Shown: one piece after another, positions 24,345 through 37,520 of the stretch | How positions within the stretch are numbered: the first letter of the stretch is position 1 | Layout of the letters: each line of letters begins with the position of its first letter | DNA from: Bog-532 sp963830385 | GTDB taxonomy: Bacteria > Actinomycetota > Actinomycetes > Streptosporangiales > Streptosporangiaceae | Assembly (NCBI GenBank): GCA_963830385.1 | Contig: CAWHMD010000001.1 | Location: 14,521-78,520 of the forward strand | Reading direction: 5' to 3' | Length of the DNA: 64,000 bases | Position numbers and translations under genes: made by a program | The notes under the pieces: model-generated | What the model was told of the DNA's origin: nothing | The model's database searches: none | What the model saw: the letters and a program-made list of their open reading frames with translations, nothing else

Positions 24345-25385
24345 TCAGCTGACGCGGACGGCGCCCACGTAGATGCCCCAGTCGATCTTCTGGACCATCA
24401 CGTCCTGGCCGAACGAGGGCGCGTCCACCATCAGGCCGTCGCCCAGGTAGAGGCCCACGTGGCTGATGTCGGCGTAGAAGAACACCAGGTCACCAGGCTG
24501 GAGCTGGTCGCGGGAGACGTGCTGGCCCTCGGTCCACTGGTCACCGGTGTAGTGGTCCAGGTGGATGCCCTCTTGTCCGTAGGCCCACATGACCAGGCCG
24601 GAGCAGTCGAATTCGCTGGGCCCCGAAGCACCCCAGATGTAGGGGTCGCCGCGGCGGCTGAGGGCGGCGTTCAGCGCCTTCGTGCCCACGCTGTTGCCGC
24701 CGGGGATGGTGATGTTGGGGTAGCTGCCGGTCTTGTTGAAGACCGCCATCGCCTGGGTCATGGTCGAGCTGTTGACCTTGTCGATCTCAGACTGGATCTG
24801 CTTGGTCTTCGCGTTCATGGAGCTTTCCAGCGCGGTGACCTTGGCGATCTGCTGCTGGGCGGTCTGGTTGGCGCGCTTGTCGGCGGCCTCCGCCTTCTCC
24901 AGCTGCGCTTCCCGTTCCCCGTTGCTCTGGTCCAGCTGCTCCATGATCGAAGCCTGGTTCAGGTACTGGTCCGGGTTGCTGGCGCTGAGGATCTGCAGCG
25001 TCGGGTCGTAGCCGGCACTCTCGTAGCTGGCCGCCGCCAGCCGGCCGACCACGGCCTGGCTGACCTTGAGGGCGGCACCGTCCGCGGCGGCGGCCTTCTG
25101 CGCCTTGGCCGCGGCGGTCTTGGCCGACGAGAGCTCGACCCGCAGCCCGTCGTACTGCTCGCTCAGCGCGTTGATCTGGTACGTGAGCTGCTTGGCCTGG
25201 GCCAGCAGCGAGTCCAGCGACGGCGACTTGGCCGCGTCGCTGGAGGAGGCCGGGATGAGGAGAGACAGCGCGGTGGCCGCGCCAGTGACCAGCGCCGCCG
25301 CACGCCAGGAGCGGGACACGGTGGTCCTCACCCGCCGGGGCGAGAATCTCCGGGTGCCCTGCACACCGTCGGCTGAACGCCGCAC
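24345..25385 (-). CDS. NlpC/P60 peptidoglycan endopeptidase (coiled-coil type)
   Basis: This 346-residue secreted enzyme has a basic N-terminus, a hydrophobic signal (AALVTGAATALSLLIPASSSDA), a long coiled coil (~60-215) and a C-terminal NlpC/P60 domain. The catalytic Cys is in SEFDCSGLVMWAYGQ and the His in ADISHVGLYLGDG. It is a paralogue of the frameshifted gene at 5109, sharing YTGDQW and GDLVF blocks. GTG 25385 follows AGGAGA at good spacing. Such RipA-like enzymes cut stem peptides in septal peptidoglycan. Confidence 0.9.
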   Translation of the reverse strand: MRRSADGVQGTRRFSPRRVRTTVSRSWRAAALVTGAATALSLLIPASSSDAAKSPSLDSLLAQAKQLTYQINALSEQYDGLRVELSSAKTAAAKAQKAAAADGAALKVSQAVVGRLAAASYESAGYDPTLQILSASNPDQYLNQASIMEQLDQSNGEREAQLEKAEAADKRANQTAQQQIAKVTALESSMNAKTKQIQSEIDKVNSSTMTQAMAVFNKTGSYPNITIPGGNSVGTKALNAALSRRGDPYIWGASGPSEFDCSGLVMWAYGQEGIHLDHYTGDQWTEGQHVSRDQLQPGDLVFFYADISHVGLYLGDGLMVDAPSFGQDVMVQKIDWGIYVGAVRVS

Positions 25386-25563
25386 AGAAGGTCTCCTCTG
25401 ATTATCTGTCTGGGGCGACAGCGAAAAAAGATATTGGATGGGCGTGCAGCGCGCCGGCCGAACGGCACAACTGTTCCCGTGTTTTTAGACGCGCGGACAT
25501 TTGCGGTTAAGCCGGACCGCAAACCACTGGTCCACGCGTACCGGCGACTATCGTGGACCCGCC

Positions 25564-26070
25564 ATGGGATACACGATCAGGCAGGCGCGCACCGCCGACG
25601 TGCCGGGAATCCGGGCCCTGATCGACGCCAACGTCTCCTCCGGACGGCTGCTCGGCAAGGCCACTGTCACGCTGTATGAGGACGTCCAGGAGTTCTGGGT
25701 CGCGGCCCGGGACTCCGACGGGCTGATCGCCGGCTGCGGCGCCCTGCACGTGCTGTGGGAGGACCTGGCCGAGATCCGGACCATCGCCGTCCGCGACGAC
25801 TGCCAGGGCCACGGTCTCGGGCACCGGCTCGCCCACGCCCTGCTGGACCGGGCCCGCGAGGTGGGTGTGCAGCGGGTGTTCGTGCTCACCTTCGAGGTGC
25901 GCTTCTTCACCAGCCTGGGCTTCACCGAGATCTTCGGCACCCCGGTCGCGCCCGACGTCTACAGCGAGCTGCTGCGCTCCTACGACGAGGGCGTGGCGGA
26001 GTTCCTCGGCCTGGACTGGGTGAAGCCCAACACCCTGGGCAACACCCGGATGCTGCTGCACCTGCGCTGA
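25564..26070 (+). CDS. GNAT acetyltransferase, ArgA-like N-acetylglutamate synthase
   Basis: This 168-residue single-domain GNAT protein has the acetyl-CoA motif DDCQGHGLGHRLAHALLD. IRQARTADVPGIRALID at the start and VLTFEVRFFTSLGFTEI match the short ArgA-type N-acetylglutamate synthase of actinobacteria, which would feed arginine synthesis. The substrate assignment is by resemblance only. It is convergent with the EndoQ-UvrD gene, the stops lying a base apart. Confidence 0.8.
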   Translation: MGYTIRQARTADVPGIRALIDANVSSGRLLGKATVTLYEDVQEFWVAARDSDGLIAGCGALHVLWEDLAEIRTIAVRDDCQGHGLGHRLAHALLDRAREVGVQRVFVLTFEVRFFTSLGFTEIFGTPVAPDVYSELLRSYDEGVAEFLGLDWVKPNTLGNTRMLLHLR

Positions 26071-26071
26071 C

Positions 26072-29326
<3,255 letters not shown>

Positions 29327-29961
29327 TGCCGTTTCTCATCCCCTCTCGGCCCGCCGCCGGGGGACGGCGGCCGGGTTCGATCCTGCCACCGCCAGCTCCG
29401 TGCCCGAGCCATAGCACAAGCCTGCTCCCGGCCCCGGCGCCGCGCTGCGGGCCCGCCGGTGGACGGCGGCCCGGCCGGGCCGAACCGGGAGCCTGCCCGG
29501 AGCGGGTCGCCATGACCGCGCACACCGGCGTTGACCTGCACAGAAACCGTCAATAGAGGAAAGGATCGGTCGCAGCCGCGGGGGACCGGCCAGCGCTGGC
29601 GCCTAGTGCGGGACAATGAACACATTGAAAAGAAAACGTGGACCTGGGCGTGGGCCGGCCGTCGGGCCGGCGGGGCCGGGTGGCCGGGCGCCAGGTGCCG
29701 TAGCCGGGCGGCCGTGCCAGCGGGGAGAACCTTCGCGGCGGCGGGAACGGCGACGGCGCCGCGGTCCGCCGCAAGAACGGCAAGACGCCGCAAGAACAAG
29801 GAAAACTGCATCTCGGGCCGGGCGGCCTTTAGCCGGGTCCCGGTAACGGCCTACATATGAGAACGTCACAATCGATTTCATACACTTGCGTTAAGCACAT
29901 GCACGGTTGCAGAACGCAGTGTTGTCGCCGGTGGATGGTTAAACCGTAGGAAGGAAGCGTC
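29327..29961. other. Intergenic region, no supported gene
   Basis: This 635-base gap lies between the divergent EndoQ-UvrD gene and a small membrane gene. The part at 29340-29830 is extremely GC-rich with many Arg/Gly/Pro-coding frames on both strands. One 76-codon frame from ATG 29616 is Arg-rich and featureless, and I do not call it a gene. The segment 29830-29960 is more AT-rich and probably holds the promoter of the downstream gene. Confidence 0.5.
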
Positions 29962-30255
29962 TTGTTGAAGGATCTAGCGGCGCTCACCCCACCAGCGGTT
30001 GTTTGCGTCGCGTTCATCGTCGGACTTGTCTTGTTGCTGCGCCGTGAGATGGGGCCGAAGCGTAGAGTGCGGGAAGACGCCCGCCGCGAAGCAGAAATTT
30101 CCGGTAACAACGGCATTTTCGACGCCAACCAGGCCACATCGGCGGTCCGCCCGGATGAGAACACAGATGAGAGCGCTGTGGAAAACCCAGTGCACATCGC
30201 AGATGAAGCGGATCACGTAAGCCGATCGTCAGGCGACCACGGTTCGCCACACTAA
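29962..30255 (+). CDS. Small single-pass membrane protein
   Basis: This is a 97-residue protein starting at TTG 29962 with GGAAGGAAG upstream. Residues 10-28 (PPAVVCVAFIVGLVLLL) form one membrane helix followed by basic residues (RREMGPKRRVRED) and then a hydrophilic acidic tail. Topology by the positive-inside rule puts the tail in the cytosol. No known family was recognised with certainty. It stands just before lsr2 on the same strand. Confidence 0.6.
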   Translation: MLKDLAALTPPAVVCVAFIVGLVLLLRREMGPKRRVREDARREAEISGNNGIFDANQATSAVRPDENTDESAVENPVHIADEADHVSRSSGDHGSPH

Positions 30256-30489
30256 GTGTTTGCCGTCCGCAAGTAGATCTGCGTGCGTCTGCGCTCACGC
30301 TGAGGCGGCACTTAGAATCGGCTGAGAACACACCGGCATGGCAATCGGCATGATGCTGCCGGTAACGCTAACAGCTCTCTCAATGCCTGATTACGCAGAG
30401 TTACATCAGCCGGTGAGTGGTATCAGGAGCTTCTGCATCGGAACTAGCCGAGTTCGTCGTAACACGCCAATCTTGTTGACCGCCCTGAA

Positions 30490-30519
30490 TTGGCAAAGGC
30501 AACGTGTGGGGTATATCTT
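30490..30519 (+). promoter_or_regulatory. Candidate lsr2 promoter
   Basis: In the AT-rich 305-base stretch before lsr2, TTGGCA (30490-30495) is followed by TATATC with a 16-base spacer or TATCTT with an 18-base spacer. The start would then lie about 35 bases before the lsr2 ATG. Pattern match only. Confidence 0.35.
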
Positions 30520-30560
30520 CAGTATCTGAAATATGCGTGATCCACAGAAGGGCTGGTTCC

Positions 30561-30884
30561 ATGGCACAGAAGGTTCAGGTGCTTCTCGTCGACGATCTTG
30601 ACGGCGGCGAGGCGACTGAGACCGTTTCGTTTGGTCTTGATGGCAGTGCGTATGAGATCGACCTAAGTTCGGCCAACGCAGACAAGATCCGCAAAGAGCT
30701 GGCTCTGTACATCGAAAAGGCCCGCAAAGTAAGTGCGCCGGCGCGTCGGCGCCGCCCGCGGACCGGGCCCGGCCGTCAGCGCAGTGCGGAAATCCGCGAG
30801 TGGGCGAAGCAGCGCGGTTACCACGTCAACGAGCGTGGCCGTATTCCCGCGTCGATCGTTTCCGAGTACGAGGCCTCGCACTGA
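30561..30884 (+). CDS. lsr2: Lsr2 nucleoid-associated protein
   Basis: This is an H-NS-like xenogeneic silencer of actinobacteria. The N-terminal oligomerisation domain is VQVLLVDDLDGGEATETVSF; the C-terminal DNA-binding domain holds an AT-hook-like RGR (YHVNERGRIPASIVSEYEA). ATG 30561 gives 107 residues, the normal size. It binds AT-rich minor grooves, and so would be expected to coat the AT-richer insert at the right end of this window. An intrinsic terminator lies about 210 bases downstream. Confidence 0.95.
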   Translation: MAQKVQVLLVDDLDGGEATETVSFGLDGSAYEIDLSSANADKIRKELALYIEKARKVSAPARRRRPRTGPGRQRSAEIREWAKQRGYHVNERGRIPASIVSEYEASH

Positions 30885-31093
30885 ACACAGCTTCCACGAC
30901 GGGGCTCCCCGCCCCGGCGGTCTCCGCTGTCAAGTGGCCGCGTTTCAGCTAGCGGTCTCTAGCCAACTGAGTTGCTGAGCCCGGCCGCGGCACCGGCCGG
31001 CCTGCTGCCCACCCGGAGTGCGATACCCGGGAGGGCTCCAGCCCTTCTTCTCATCGGATCGGTGCCGCCGCCGGCCCTGGCTGTCTTCCTTCA

Positions 31094-31132
31094 GGCAAGC
31101 TTTCCGCTCTTAGCGGAGAGCTTGCCTTTTTT
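31094..31132 (+). terminator. Intrinsic terminator between lsr2 and clpC
   Basis: GGCAAGCT (31094-31101) pairs with AGCTTGCC (31119-31126). CCGCT and AGCGG extend the helix inside it after a 2x2 mismatch, and six T residues follow. The T-tract places it on the plus strand, ending transcription from lsr2. Confidence 0.85.
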
Positions 31133-31267
31133 CTGCCACCGGGCGGCCGGTCCGGCCCGGCGGCCGCGGGCAGGGCGCCGAAGGCCCTCGCGGACACGGA
31201 TCCCCGGCCCGAACTGGGATAGCGCTCCGGGGCAGTAATCGCTGGCAGCGTCCACAGTCCGGCTGCC

Positions 31268-31291
31268 GTTCGCTTGCGGCGTAGCGGGAAC
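31268..31291 (+). promoter_or_regulatory. ClgR-type operator upstream of clpC
   Basis: GTTCGC-N5-GCG (31268-31281) matches the ClgR box I recall for clp genes, and GAAC at 31288-31291 completes an imperfect dyad with the first GTTC. It lies about 170 bases before the clpC start. ClgR activates clp and lon genes in actinobacteria; the clgR gene itself is not in this window. Confidence 0.5.
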
Positions 31292-31460
31292 ACCACAAGG
31301 CGTTCGCGCGGTTTGATGGGATGAACGCGACCCATCCGGGGAACTTTTAACGTAGGACCTACGGCGTAAAGGCGCACCGCTGGGCACGCGGCTACCATGC
31401 GGATAGGGCAGGGCAATCGTTCGCGCACCTGCCTGACCGCGCTGTGAGGAGAGCAACGAT

Positions 31461-33998
<2,538 letters not shown>

Positions 33999-34034
33999 GG
34001 TAGCCGCCCCAGCGCCAAGCCGATAGGCCCTAGG

Positions 34035-34071
34035 CAACGCCCGGACCCGAAAGGGTCCGGGCGTTGTTTTT
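34035..34071 (+). terminator. Intrinsic terminator after clpC
   Basis: CAACGCCCGGACCC and GGGTCCGGGCGTTG form a perfect 14-pair stem closed by a GAAA tetraloop and followed by TTTTT. It begins 37 bases after the clpC stop; mutY converges from the right. Confidence 0.92.
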
Positions 34072-34222
34072 GGGCGGTCAGACACCCGGGTTACGGACAG
34101 GCGATCTAACCGGCCCAACGAGCCCGGGCCGAAGGCTCCGGGCGAGCGGCCGGTACTACGGGCAGGTACCACCGCGCGGGCGCGAAGCGCACCGGGGGGT
34201 TCCGCGGGGTCGTCCCCCCGGG

Positions 34223-35092
34223 CTAACACGGCAGCGCGTACTTCCCGTCTGGCAAGACGTCAACCAGGCCGTCGGTGACCAGGCCGTCGAGGGCACGGGC
34301 GCGCTGGAGGGCGACCGGCCAGACCGCGTCCAGGCGGCTGGCGGGGACCGGGCCGTCGGCGTCCCGCAGCACCGCCAGCAGGCGGCCCCGGCACTGGCGG
34401 TCGGTGCCCTCGTAGCGCTGGCCCACCGGCCGGATCGCGGCGGGCGGGCGGCCCGCCCTCAGCCACGTGCAGTCGGCCGCCAGCGGGCAGATCTCGCACC
34501 GCGGCCGGGCGGCCGTGCACACCAGCGCGCCGAGCTCCATCACCCCGACCGCCCAGCGGGCCGCGGTCTCCGGCTCGTCCGGCAGCAGCGTCTCGGCCAG
34601 CCGCCACTCGGCGGCCGAGGCGGCCTGGCCGGGGAACTCGGCGCCGGTGATCAGCCGGCTCAGCACCCGCCGCACGTTGGTGTCCAGCACCGGGTGCCGC
34701 TGGCGGTAGGCGAAGCTGGCGATGGCGGCCGCCGTGTACCGGCCGACCCCGGGCAGCGCCAGCAGCTCGTCGTAGGAGTCGGGGATGACCCCGCCGTGCT
34801 GCTCGGTCACGATCCGGGCCGCCTCGTGCAGCCGCAGCGCCCGGCGCGGGTAGCCGAGCCGCCCCCACTGCCGCACCGCCTCGCCGGGCGGATCGGCGGC
34901 CAGCGCCGCCGGGGTGGGCCAGCGGGCCAGCCACTCGCGGTGGGCGGGCAGCACCCGGGACACCGGCGTCTGCTGGAGCATGATCTCGCTGACCATGACC
35001 GACCAGGCCGACGCCTCCGGGGCCCGCCAGGGCAGGTCGCGTGCGTGGTCCGCGTACCAGTCGAGCACCGGTTCGAGATATCGGCTTGTCAT
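34223..35092 (-). CDS. mutY: A/G-specific adenine glycosylase
   Basis: This base-excision enzyme removes adenine opposite 8-oxoguanine. The catalytic Glu lies in VSEIMLQQTPVSRV, the helix-hairpin-helix is LPGVGRYTAAAIASFAY, the catalytic Asp is in VLDTNVRRVL, and the 4Fe-4S ligands show the C-x6-C-x2-C-x5-C pattern (CTAARPRCEICPLAADC). The C-terminal ~80 residues are short and do not show a clear NUDIX-like 8-oxoG recognition domain. ATG 35092 is preferred; GTG 35113 is in frame. An 18-base palindrome overlaps the start. Confidence 0.92.
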   Translation of the reverse strand: MTSRYLEPVLDWYADHARDLPWRAPEASAWSVMVSEIMLQQTPVSRVLPAHREWLARWPTPAALAADPPGEAVRQWGRLGYPRRALRLHEAARIVTEQHGGVIPDSYDELLALPGVGRYTAAAIASFAYRQRHPVLDTNVRRVLSRLITGAEFPGQAASAAEWRLAETLLPDEPETAARWAVGVMELGALVCTAARPRCEICPLAADCTWLRAGRPPAAIRPVGQRYEGTDRQCRGRLLAVLRDADGPVPASRLDAVWPVALQRARALDGLVTDGLVDVLPDGKYALPC

Positions 35093-35100
35093 GACAAGCC
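35083..35100. promoter_or_regulatory. Perfect 18-bp palindrome at the mutY start
   Basis: GGCTTGTCATGACAAGCC is its own reverse complement over 18 bases and includes the ATG of mutY (35090-35092). It lies in the 99-base gap between mutY and the divergent gene at 35192. It could be an operator for a dimeric repressor of either gene; no known regulator is assigned. Confidence 0.5.
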
Positions 35101-35191
35101 ATGATTGTCGCACGTCAACGGGCTGGCCGAAGGTCCTTGGCGGCCGGCATGTCGCCGGGCCGAGCGGTCCCCGGCGGAGTTAACTGGGTCC

Positions 35192-36007
35192 ATGGATCCG
35201 AATGCGCAGCGTAGGAGAGGCGCCCGGAACCCCGGAGCCGACGCCTACTGGCAGCGCCGGTTCTTCACGCTGGTGGCGGGGCTCGGCGTGATCGGCCTGC
35301 TGGCCTGGGCCTGTTCCGGCGTGGCCAGCGGCGGGAAGTCGTCCCGCAACTCCAGCTCGGGCGGCCCGTCGGCGGCCGCCTACGCCAGTACGGCGGGCAC
35401 CCCGTCGGCGTCGGCGCCGGTGACGTCCGCGTCGGCCAGCCCGTCACCCAGCGCGTCCCCGTCGCCCTCGGCCTCGCCGTCCACGCCGGCCACCAAGAAG
35501 GCGGCCGCCGTGGCGTCCGGGAAGGCCCATCCGGCCAAGGCCGCCAGCGGCCCGGTCGCGTGCCCGGCCGCCGACCTGGTGCTGACCCTCACGGCCAGCC
35601 AGGCCAGCTACGGCCCTAAGGTCATGCCGACCTTCCAGGTCGACATCGTGTCCACCGGCACCGCGAACTGCCTGCTCGACATCGGCGCGGGGGCGCTGAA
35701 GCTGGTCGTCGCCCACGGCACCGTGGTCGCGTACAACTCGGCGGCCTGCCTGAACGGCGCCAAGCGGCACGTCATCACTTTGCGCCGGGGCGTCCCGGTG
35801 GTCACCTCGATGGGCTGGAACCGGCAGCAGACGGCCACCGGCTGCCCCAGCCCGGTCATGGCCGCCACCGGCCGCACCTACACCGCGGTGGTCCAGGACG
35901 GCGGGGCCCAGAGCCCGCCAGTGTCGTTCCGGCTGAGGACGGCGCCGACCGCCTCCTCGGCCACGAAGACCTCCTCGGCCACGAAGAGCAGCGCCACCTC
36001 CCGGTAA
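35192..36007 (+). CDS. Membrane-anchored extracytoplasmic protein (DUF4232-like)
   Basis: This is a 271-residue protein. A basic N-terminus (RRRGARNPG) precedes one hydrophobic helix (FFTLVAGLGVIGLLAWACSG), then a Ser/Pro/Ala linker (SASPSPSASPSPS) and a ~120-residue domain with paired cysteines (PVACPAADLVLTL, NCLLDIGAG, ACLNGAKRH, TGCPSPVMA), resembling DUF4232-type surface domains. The function is unknown. The 3' end converges on the PPOX-family gene. Confidence 0.75.
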   Translation: MDPNAQRRRGARNPGADAYWQRRFFTLVAGLGVIGLLAWACSGVASGGKSSRNSSSGGPSAAAYASTAGTPSASAPVTSASASPSPSASPSPSASPSTPATKKAAAVASGKAHPAKAASGPVACPAADLVLTLTASQASYGPKVMPTFQVDIVSTGTANCLLDIGAGALKLVVAHGTVVAYNSAACLNGAKRHVITLRRGVPVVTSMGWNRQQTATGCPSPVMAATGRTYTAVVQDGGAQSPPVSFRLRTAPTASSATKTSSATKSSATSR

Positions 36008-36388
36008 CCGGACGCCGACGACCTGCTGATCGGGCTCGACCACGGCCACCTGCCGTTCCTCGCTGCGCGGGTAGGGCTGGCCGGTGTACTTGATCGCCAG
36101 CTGGTCGATGAGCTCCCAGGCCGGATCGCCCGCGAGCCACTCGACGATCCGGCCGCGGATCACGACCGGCTGGAACGGGTTGTCGGCCGGGGCCAGCGAG
36201 ATCGCCACCCGTGGGTCGCGGCGCAGGTTGCGGGCCTTGCGTGAGTCCGGGCCGGTGAAGAAGATCACCTGCTCGCCGCGGGGGCCGACGAAGACCGGGG
36301 TGCTGTGCGGCGACCCGTCCGGCTGGACGGTGGCCAGATGGCCGATCGACGCGCCCTCGAGGACGCGGCGCACGTCGGGGTCAAGCAT
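35990..36388 (-). CDS. PPOX-class F420/FMN-binding oxidoreductase, 3' end unresolved
   Basis: This matches the pyridoxamine-5'-phosphate-oxidase-like split barrel: GASIGHLATVQPDGSPHSTPVFV, FFTGPDSRKARNLRRDPRVAIS, GRIVEWLAGDPAWELID and KYTGQPYP are typical of the actinobacterial F420-dependent subgroup. The family normally ends ~15 residues after VAVVEPDQ, but here no stop appears. The frame stays open to 35444, running ~560 bases through the convergent gene as Gly/Arg-rich nonsense. The stop was probably lost or the frame shifted near 36000. The listed end marks where family similarity stops. Confidence 0.65.
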
Positions 36389-36394
36389 GCTGCC

Positions 36395-36562
36395 TCACTT
36401 CTCGATCCGGTAGCGCAGGTGGGTGACCCCGTGGGCTGGTGTCACTTTGAAGTACCAGTCGAAGAGGAGGCCGCCGTCGCCGAGCCCGCGCCCGGGACCG
36501 GGATCGCGGCCGGTGATGAAGCCGTCGGCGGAGACGGCCAGCGCCGTGAAGACTTTGCCCAT
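36395..36562 (-). pseudogene. Internally deleted dihydrofolate-reductase-family (RibD C-terminal) gene
   Basis: The 55-codon frame starts like the family (MGKVFTALAVSADGFITGRD, LGDGGLLFDWYF) and then jumps directly to its usual last residues (GVTHLRYRIEK). The ~120-150 residues in between are missing. Both ends keep the frame, which fits a clean internal deletion. It is divergent from an AraC regulator, a common pairing for this reductase. Confidence 0.7.
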
Positions 36563-36655
36563 GGTGACACTGTGGTGACCGCGCCCCCGGCCTGGCTTGA
36601 ACAAATCGCGCGTCCTGGGCCGGGCGGCCCGGGTGGACCTGGATACGCTGAAGGC

Positions 36656-37468
36656 GTGGACGGCGCGCACGCCTATGACGAGCGCCTGCCGCTGCCTGCC
36701 CTGGCCGCCCGGGTCCGCACGGTCTGGGTGCAGCGCACCGGCTCGCGGCCGGTGGTGCAGCGCCACCTGCCGACCGGGGGCGCCGAGCTCCAGTGCCCGG
36801 TCGGCGCCCTGCCGCGGCTGGTCGGCCCGCTGACCGGGGCCAAGGTCGAGATTCTGCCGCCCGGCCTGACCATCGTGGGCGCCCGGTTCTGGCCGGGCGC
36901 CGCTGCGCCGCTGCTCGGCGTGCCCGCGGACGAGCTGGTCGACCAGATCGTGCCGTTCGGCGAGGCCGGAAGCGCCGCCTCGGAGCTGGCCGTCCAGCTG
37001 GCGACTCAGCTGGCGGCGGCGCCCGGGCCCGGTCCCGCCCTGCAGGTGCTGCAGTCCGGCCTGCTGCGCCGCCAGCGGCGTACCCGGCCACCGGACCGGC
37101 TGGTGGCCGCGGCCGTGGGGCGGCTGATGCCGTGGCGGCCGACGGGAATCGGCCTGCTCACCGACGATCTGGCCATCTCCGAGAGCCAGCTGCGGCGGCG
37201 GTTCCTGGCCGAGGTCGGCATCGGGCCGAAGGCGCTGCAGCGGACGCTGCGCTTCCAGGGCTACCTCGCGCTGGCCCAGGCGACCAGGCCGGGCAGCCTG
37301 GTGGCCGACCTGGCGGCCACGGTCGGGTACGCCGACCAGGCGCATCTGAACCGTGAGTGCCAGCGGCTGACCGGCCTGACCCCGCGCGAGTTGCTCGGCG
37401 GCGCGGTCGACCGGTGCGGCTGCGGGCACGACCACGCGGCGTCCTACGGCCCGTTCCTGGCCGCCTGA
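36656..37468 (+). CDS. AraC-family transcriptional regulator
   Basis: This is a 270-residue regulator. The N-terminal half is a variable sensing domain (RHLPTGGAELQCPVG, GLTIVGARFWPGAA). The C-terminal ~110 residues hold the double HTH of the AraC/XylS class: LTDDLAISESQLRRRFLAEVG and LVADLAATVGYADQAHLNREC, followed by LTGLTPRELL. The tail (CGCGHDHAASYG) carries cysteines and histidines that might bind metal. GTG 36656 is the start. Its divergent neighbour is the collapsed reductase, which may have been its target. Confidence 0.85.
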   Translation: MDGAHAYDERLPLPALAARVRTVWVQRTGSRPVVQRHLPTGGAELQCPVGALPRLVGPLTGAKVEILPPGLTIVGARFWPGAAAPLLGVPADELVDQIVPFGEAGSAASELAVQLATQLAAAPGPGPALQVLQSGLLRRQRRTRPPDRLVAAAVGRLMPWRPTGIGLLTDDLAISESQLRRRFLAEVGIGPKALQRTLRFQGYLALAQATRPGSLVADLAATVGYADQAHLNRECQRLTGLTPRELLGGAVDRCGCGHDHAASYGPFLAA

Positions 37469-37520
37469 GCCCGCCCGGGCCACCGGGGCGGCTGGGCCGC
37501 CTGGGGGTCTGGGAGCCGCC

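Larger units (their letters stand above)
30885..31460. other. lsr2-clpC intergenic region
   Basis: This is 576 bases without a supported gene. It contains a strong intrinsic terminator (31094-31132), a ClgR-type box (31268-31291) and the clpC leader. The short frames here are Arg/Pro/Gly-rich and lack family features. Confidence 0.6.

Noticed and set aside
25386..25560. c-di-AMP (ydaO) riboswitch before the NlpC/P60 gene
   Set aside because: Actinobacterial cell-wall hydrolase genes often carry one, so I looked here and before 5109. The conserved ydaO core was not recognisable in either leader.
29616..29846. 76-codon Arg-rich frame in the 29.3-29.9 kb gap
   Set aside because: No ribosome site of note, no family resemblance, and the composition is what any frame gives in this GC-rich stretch.
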